Origin: Pelomonas parva
GTDB lineage: Bacteria > Pseudomonadota > Gammaproteobacteria > Burkholderiales > Burkholderiaceae_C
Assembly: GCF_043555835.1 (NCBI RefSeq)
Contig: NZ_JBIGHV010000013.1
Span: 1 to 64,000 of the forward strand
DNA: 64,000 nucleotides
Direction of reading: 5' to 3'
The notes below the pieces were generated by a model. It was not told where the DNA came from, ran no database searches, and saw only the letters and a program-made list of their open reading frames with translations. A program made the position numbers and the translations under genes. Shown piece by piece: positions 59,009-64,000 of this stretch; positions within the stretch are counted from its first letter, which is position 1, and every line of letters begins with the position of its first letter.

Positions 59009-59980
59009 GTGCCCACGCTGCCAGCTCAACCCGTCGACCCCTTCGACGACGCCCTTGCCGACCTCCGCATCGTCGGCACGGTGCTGCTGCACTGCGCCTA
59101 CGCGCCGCCCTGGGCCGTGGACGTGCCCGCCGAGCCCGAGCTGCGCGGCCTTATCCAGGCGCCGCCGCATGCCCGGGTGCTGGTGTTCCACCATGTGCGG
59201 GCCGAGGCCTTCGAGCTGCGCCTGGGCGGCGCGCCGCCCCTCGATGTGGGCCTGCGCGACATCGCGCTGGTGACCGACGGCGCGGCGCACCGCCTCTCGC
59301 GTGGCGACTGTCACACCGCCGTGCCGCTGGCCAGCATCCTGGCCGGCATGGGGCCGCCGCCCACGCCACGCGGCACGGCCGGCGCCACCGAACTGATCTG
59401 CGGCGTGTTCGTGACGCAGGGGGTGCCACTCAACCCGCTGCTCGGCGCGCTGCCGCCGGTGCTGCGGGTGACGGCGGCCGATGACAGCGCCACGCCGATG
59501 CTGGCCGGTACCGTGGCGCTGCTGGCGCAGGAACTGGACCGGGGCGCCTCCACCGGCTTCAGCGCGGCGCGGCTGCTGGAGCTGATGTGCGCCGAGACCC
59601 TCAAGGTTCACCGCGACAGCGCCGGTGCAACCATCGAGCCGGGGTGGCTGCGCGGGCTGGCCGATGCCCGCCTCGGCGCGGCGTTGCGGTGTGTCCATGA
59701 GCGGCCGCAAGAAGCCTGGAGCGTCGAGCGCCTGGCCGGGAAGGTGGCGCTGTCGCCGTCGCGGTTTGCGGCGCGCTTCCGTGCCGGCGTCGGCATGAGC
59801 GTGATGGGCTACGTGGCGCAATGGCGGGCCAATGTTGCCTGCCGGCTCTTGATCGAGGGACAGCTCCCGCTGGCGGAGGTGGCAGCGCGCGTCGGCTATG
59901 ACAGCGTCCCGGCCTTCAGCCGTGCGTTCAAGGGCCAACTGGGCCAGCCGCCCGGAGCGTGGCGGCTGGCGCGTCGCTGA
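59009..59980 (+). CDS. AraC-family transcriptional regulator
   Basis: Regulator of 323 residues from a GTG start. The N-terminal half (about 20-200) is a cupin-like sensing domain of the kind common to AraC regulators (HHVRAEAFELRLGGA, LLAGTVALLAQELDRG). The C-terminal two-helix-turn-helix domain spans about 225-320: WSVERLAGKVALSPSRFAAR, FRAGVGMSVMGYVAQWR and LAEVAARVGYDSVPAFSRAF with the final PPGAW. It probably regulates the divergent MAPEG gene; inducer unknown. Confidence 0.92.
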   Translation: MPTLPAQPVDPFDDALADLRIVGTVLLHCAYAPPWAVDVPAEPELRGLIQAPPHARVLVFHHVRAEAFELRLGGAPPLDVGLRDIALVTDGAAHRLSRGDCHTAVPLASILAGMGPPPTPRGTAGATELICGVFVTQGVPLNPLLGALPPVLRVTAADDSATPMLAGTVALLAQELDRGASTGFSAARLLELMCAETLKVHRDSAGATIEPGWLRGLADARLGAALRCVHERPQEAWSVERLAGKVALSPSRFAARFRAGVGMSVMGYVAQWRANVACRLLIEGQLPLAEVAARVGYDSVPAFSRAFKGQLGQPPGAWRLARR

Positions 59981-60003
59981 GCTGGGCTGCGATGATGGCC
60001 GCC

Positions 60004-60492
60004 ATGCGCCATCTCCTGCTCATCACCCTCGCGTTCGCGCTGACCGCTTGCGCGTCTTCCGGCGGCGACAAGGTCGCCAACGCGGCCACCACACCGCTCT
60101 CCGACCTCAACGTCGTCCGCGCCGACATCCCCGAAGTGCTGAGGGCCGCCGCCGCAGCGCCCTATGCGCCGCCGGCCGACCTCAGCTGCCCGGCGCTGAC
60201 CGCCAGCATCCAGGCGCTGGACGAAGTGCTCGGCCCCGACCTCGATGCGCCTGCCGGCAAGGGCGGCCCCAGCCTGCTGGAGCGCGGCGAGGACGCCGCC
60301 ACCGGCGCGCTGCAGCGCACGGCCGAGGGCGTCATCCCGTTCCGCGGCTGGGTGCGCAAGCTCAGCGGCGCCGAGCGTTACGCGCGCCAGGTCAGCGCGG
60401 CCATCACGGCTGGTGGCGTGCGGCGCGGTTTCCTGCGCGGGCTGGCGGTGGCCAAGGCCTGCGTCGCCAGCACGCCGGCCAAGACGGGCTGA
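60004..60492 (+). CDS. Small lipoprotein of unknown function
   Basis: Protein of about 162 residues with a lipoprotein signal peptide RHLLLITLAFALTACASSGG (lipobox LTAC, Cys at 15). The mature part is mostly helical, with no recognised motif: SALVTPL-like linker, DLSCPALTASIQALDEVLGP and a helix pair up to TAGGVRRGFLRGLAVAKACV. Two further in-frame ATGs at 59992 and 59995 are possible. It ends 105 bp before the PEP-CTERM propeller gene. Function unknown. Confidence 0.72.
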   Translation: MRHLLLITLAFALTACASSGGDKVANAATTPLSDLNVVRADIPEVLRAAAAAPYAPPADLSCPALTASIQALDEVLGPDLDAPAGKGGPSLLERGEDAATGALQRTAEGVIPFRGWVRKLSGAERYARQVSAAITAGGVRRGFLRGLAVAKACVASTPAKTG

Positions 60493-60597
60493 GACACCCC
60501 GGCCTCCCGCAGCTGAGGGGGGCGAGCCGTGTCGCTGCCCGCTGCAGCAACGCGTCTTCCTTGCTGAGCCACTTCGTGGCATCGCCTGGAGACCGCC

Positions 60598-61785
60598 ATG
60601 ACATCCACCCTCGCCCCCCGTCCCTCGCTGCTGGCCCTCTCGCTCATCGGCCTTTGTGGCGCTGCCCATGCCGCGCCCTTGCAACTGAGCAGCGGCAATA
60701 CCAACTCCTTCGGCCCCAGCCTCAGCGCCGACGGCAGTCGGCTGGCCTTCTACTCGGCGTCCGACCTCACCGGCAGCAATGCCGACCGCAACTTCGAGGT
60801 CTTCGTCTACGACCGCGCGCCGGCGCAGCTGCGCCAGATCACCGACCAGCCCGGCGGGGGCCTCGCCGGCGGCAACCAGGCGCCCAGCCTCAGCGGTGAC
60901 GGCAGCCGGCTGGTGTTCCAGCATTTCGTCATCAACGGCAGCATCGCCAACTTCCAGACGCAGAGCTACGACCTCAACACCAACACGCTGACGACGCTGA
61001 CCTCGCCGGGCATGTTCGAGTCGTCGGCCATCAGCCGCGACGGCAAGCTCATCGCCGTCAACACCGACAACCTGGGCCTGCGCTTCTACGACACGACGAC
61101 GCAGAGCTTCTCCAGCGTCGTCATGTCGGCGCCGTTCGGGTTCTCGATGAGCGGCGACGGCGGCCGCATTGCCTACGAGGGCTTCTCGCAGGGCGTGCGG
61201 CTTCTGGACGTGGCCAGCGGCACGACCACCATCGTCTCGCCCGCCGGCAGCGGCTTCAACCAGGGCGCCGCGCTCAGCGCCGACGGCAACAGCCTGGCCT
61301 TCGTCTCCACCTTCGACCCGCTGGGCCTGAACGCCGATGGCAACAGCGAGCTGTTCCGCTACGACGTGCTGACGCAGACGCTGGCGCAGGTCACGCAGAC
61401 CAGCGCCGGCAACGCTCAGGCGGCCAGCGTCAGTGGCGACGGCAGCCGCATCGCCTTCGGCAGCTCGGCCGACCTGACCGGCGGCAATGCCGACGGCAAC
61501 ACCGAGATCTTCGTCTACGACCTTCTGGCCGGCAGCTTCCTGCAGCTCACCGACACGCTGGGCGCCTTCAGCACGGATGCCGTCCTCAGCGAGGACGGGC
61601 TGAGCATCGCCTATGTGTCGACGATGAACCTGAACGGCGCCAACCCCAGCGGCGCCTTCCAGGTGTTCATGGACGTGCTGGCGCCGCAGGACAGCGGGCG
61701 CCTGCCCGAACCGGCCTCGCTCGCGCTGGTGCTGGCGGCCTTGGGCTTGCTGCCCGCCGTGCGCCGGCTGCGCCGTAGCGCCTGA
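60598..61785 (+). CDS. TolB-like beta-propeller PEP-CTERM protein
   Basis: Exported protein of 395 residues. Signal peptide LLALSLIGLCGAAHAAP. The body contains several repeated blades of the PD40/TolB type, each with a variant of LSADGSRLAFYSASDLTG and a later NADGNTEIFVYDL (for example at about 40, 90, 215 and 280), forming a beta-propeller. The C-terminus has the PEP-CTERM signal: LPEP, a hydrophobic stretch (ASLALVLAALGLLPAV) and RRLRR. It is a second PEP-CTERM protein in the window, besides that at 17550-18356. Ligand and role unknown. GGAGACCGCC precedes the ATG. Confidence 0.88.
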   Translation: MTSTLAPRPSLLALSLIGLCGAAHAAPLQLSSGNTNSFGPSLSADGSRLAFYSASDLTGSNADRNFEVFVYDRAPAQLRQITDQPGGGLAGGNQAPSLSGDGSRLVFQHFVINGSIANFQTQSYDLNTNTLTTLTSPGMFESSAISRDGKLIAVNTDNLGLRFYDTTTQSFSSVVMSAPFGFSMSGDGGRIAYEGFSQGVRLLDVASGTTTIVSPAGSGFNQGAALSADGNSLAFVSTFDPLGLNADGNSELFRYDVLTQTLAQVTQTSAGNAQAASVSGDGSRIAFGSSADLTGGNADGNTEIFVYDLLAGSFLQLTDTLGAFSTDAVLSEDGLSIAYVSTMNLNGANPSGAFQVFMDVLAPQDSGRLPEPASLALVLAALGLLPAVRRLRRSA

Positions 61786-61812
61786 GCCGTGCCGCTGGCT
61801 ATCCTCGCGGGC

Positions 61813-64000
<2,188 letters not shown>

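Overview
The window is high-GC, densely coded DNA of a betaproteobacterium, most likely from the Burkholderiales (Leptothrix/Rubrivivax/Roseateles neighbourhood). That placement is inferred from gene content and not tested: kdsD-kdsC-lptC, glnE, creBCD, PEP-CTERM and GlyGly-CTERM proteins, a KorABC-type oxidoreductase and a glycine-rich RRM protein. No rRNA, tRNA, CRISPR array, insertion sequence or replication origin was recognised.

Layout. 1-6.3 kb holds signalling genes: a QseBC/TctDE-type two-component pair, a GAF protein coupled to a degenerate receiver, a lipoprotein, an exported rhodanese lacking its cysteine, and a chemoreceptor. 6.4-14.9 kb holds a nitrilase-family amidase, a periplasmic binding-like protein, the YhdP-type AsmA protein and glnE. 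14.9-15.4 kb is non-coding and consists of two inverted copies of a repeat of about 250 bp. 15.4-21.4 kb contains a rhombosortase, a DMT exporter, a PEP-CTERM protein, a GST, and an S8 protease carrying the C-terminal signal that rhombosortases process. 21.4-29.3 kb has a SPOR-like protein, birA, a SET-domain methyltransferase, topB, an orphan sensor kinase and an AEC permease. 29.4-39.4 kb has an M16 peptidase, an orphan ParA, a radical SAM protein coupled to a small ABM-fold protein, a second binding-like protein, a GMC oxidoreductase and creD.

39.4-43.7 kb holds marC-creB-creC-creD, with an exact CreB-type tag in front of creD, followed by a retron candidate. The retron has a YADD reverse transcriptase preceded by a roughly 144-nt region bounded by a perfect 11-bp inverted repeat (a1/a2) and containing msr- and msd-like hairpins. 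43.7-52.8 kb has a BtuF-like protein, a membrane protein, the RRM protein, a DUF5916-type outer-membrane protein and the overlapping operon merR-kdsD-kdsC-lptC-SDR. 53-58.5 kb has an atypical SDR and a three-gene 2-oxoacid:NADP/ferredoxin oxidoreductase operon (KorC-KorA-KorB). 58.5-64 kb has MAPEG/AraC, a lipoprotein, a second PEP-CTERM protein (TolB-like propeller) and a truncated-type UvrA that runs off the window.

Themes. There are two surface-sorting systems (GlyGly-CTERM/rhombosortase, and PEP-CTERM whose exosortase lies outside). A REP-like palindrome supplies the TAG stop codon of three genes. The retron is the main candidate for an undescribed system: no separate effector gene adjoins it, so the long N-terminal extension of the RT or a distant gene would have to serve.
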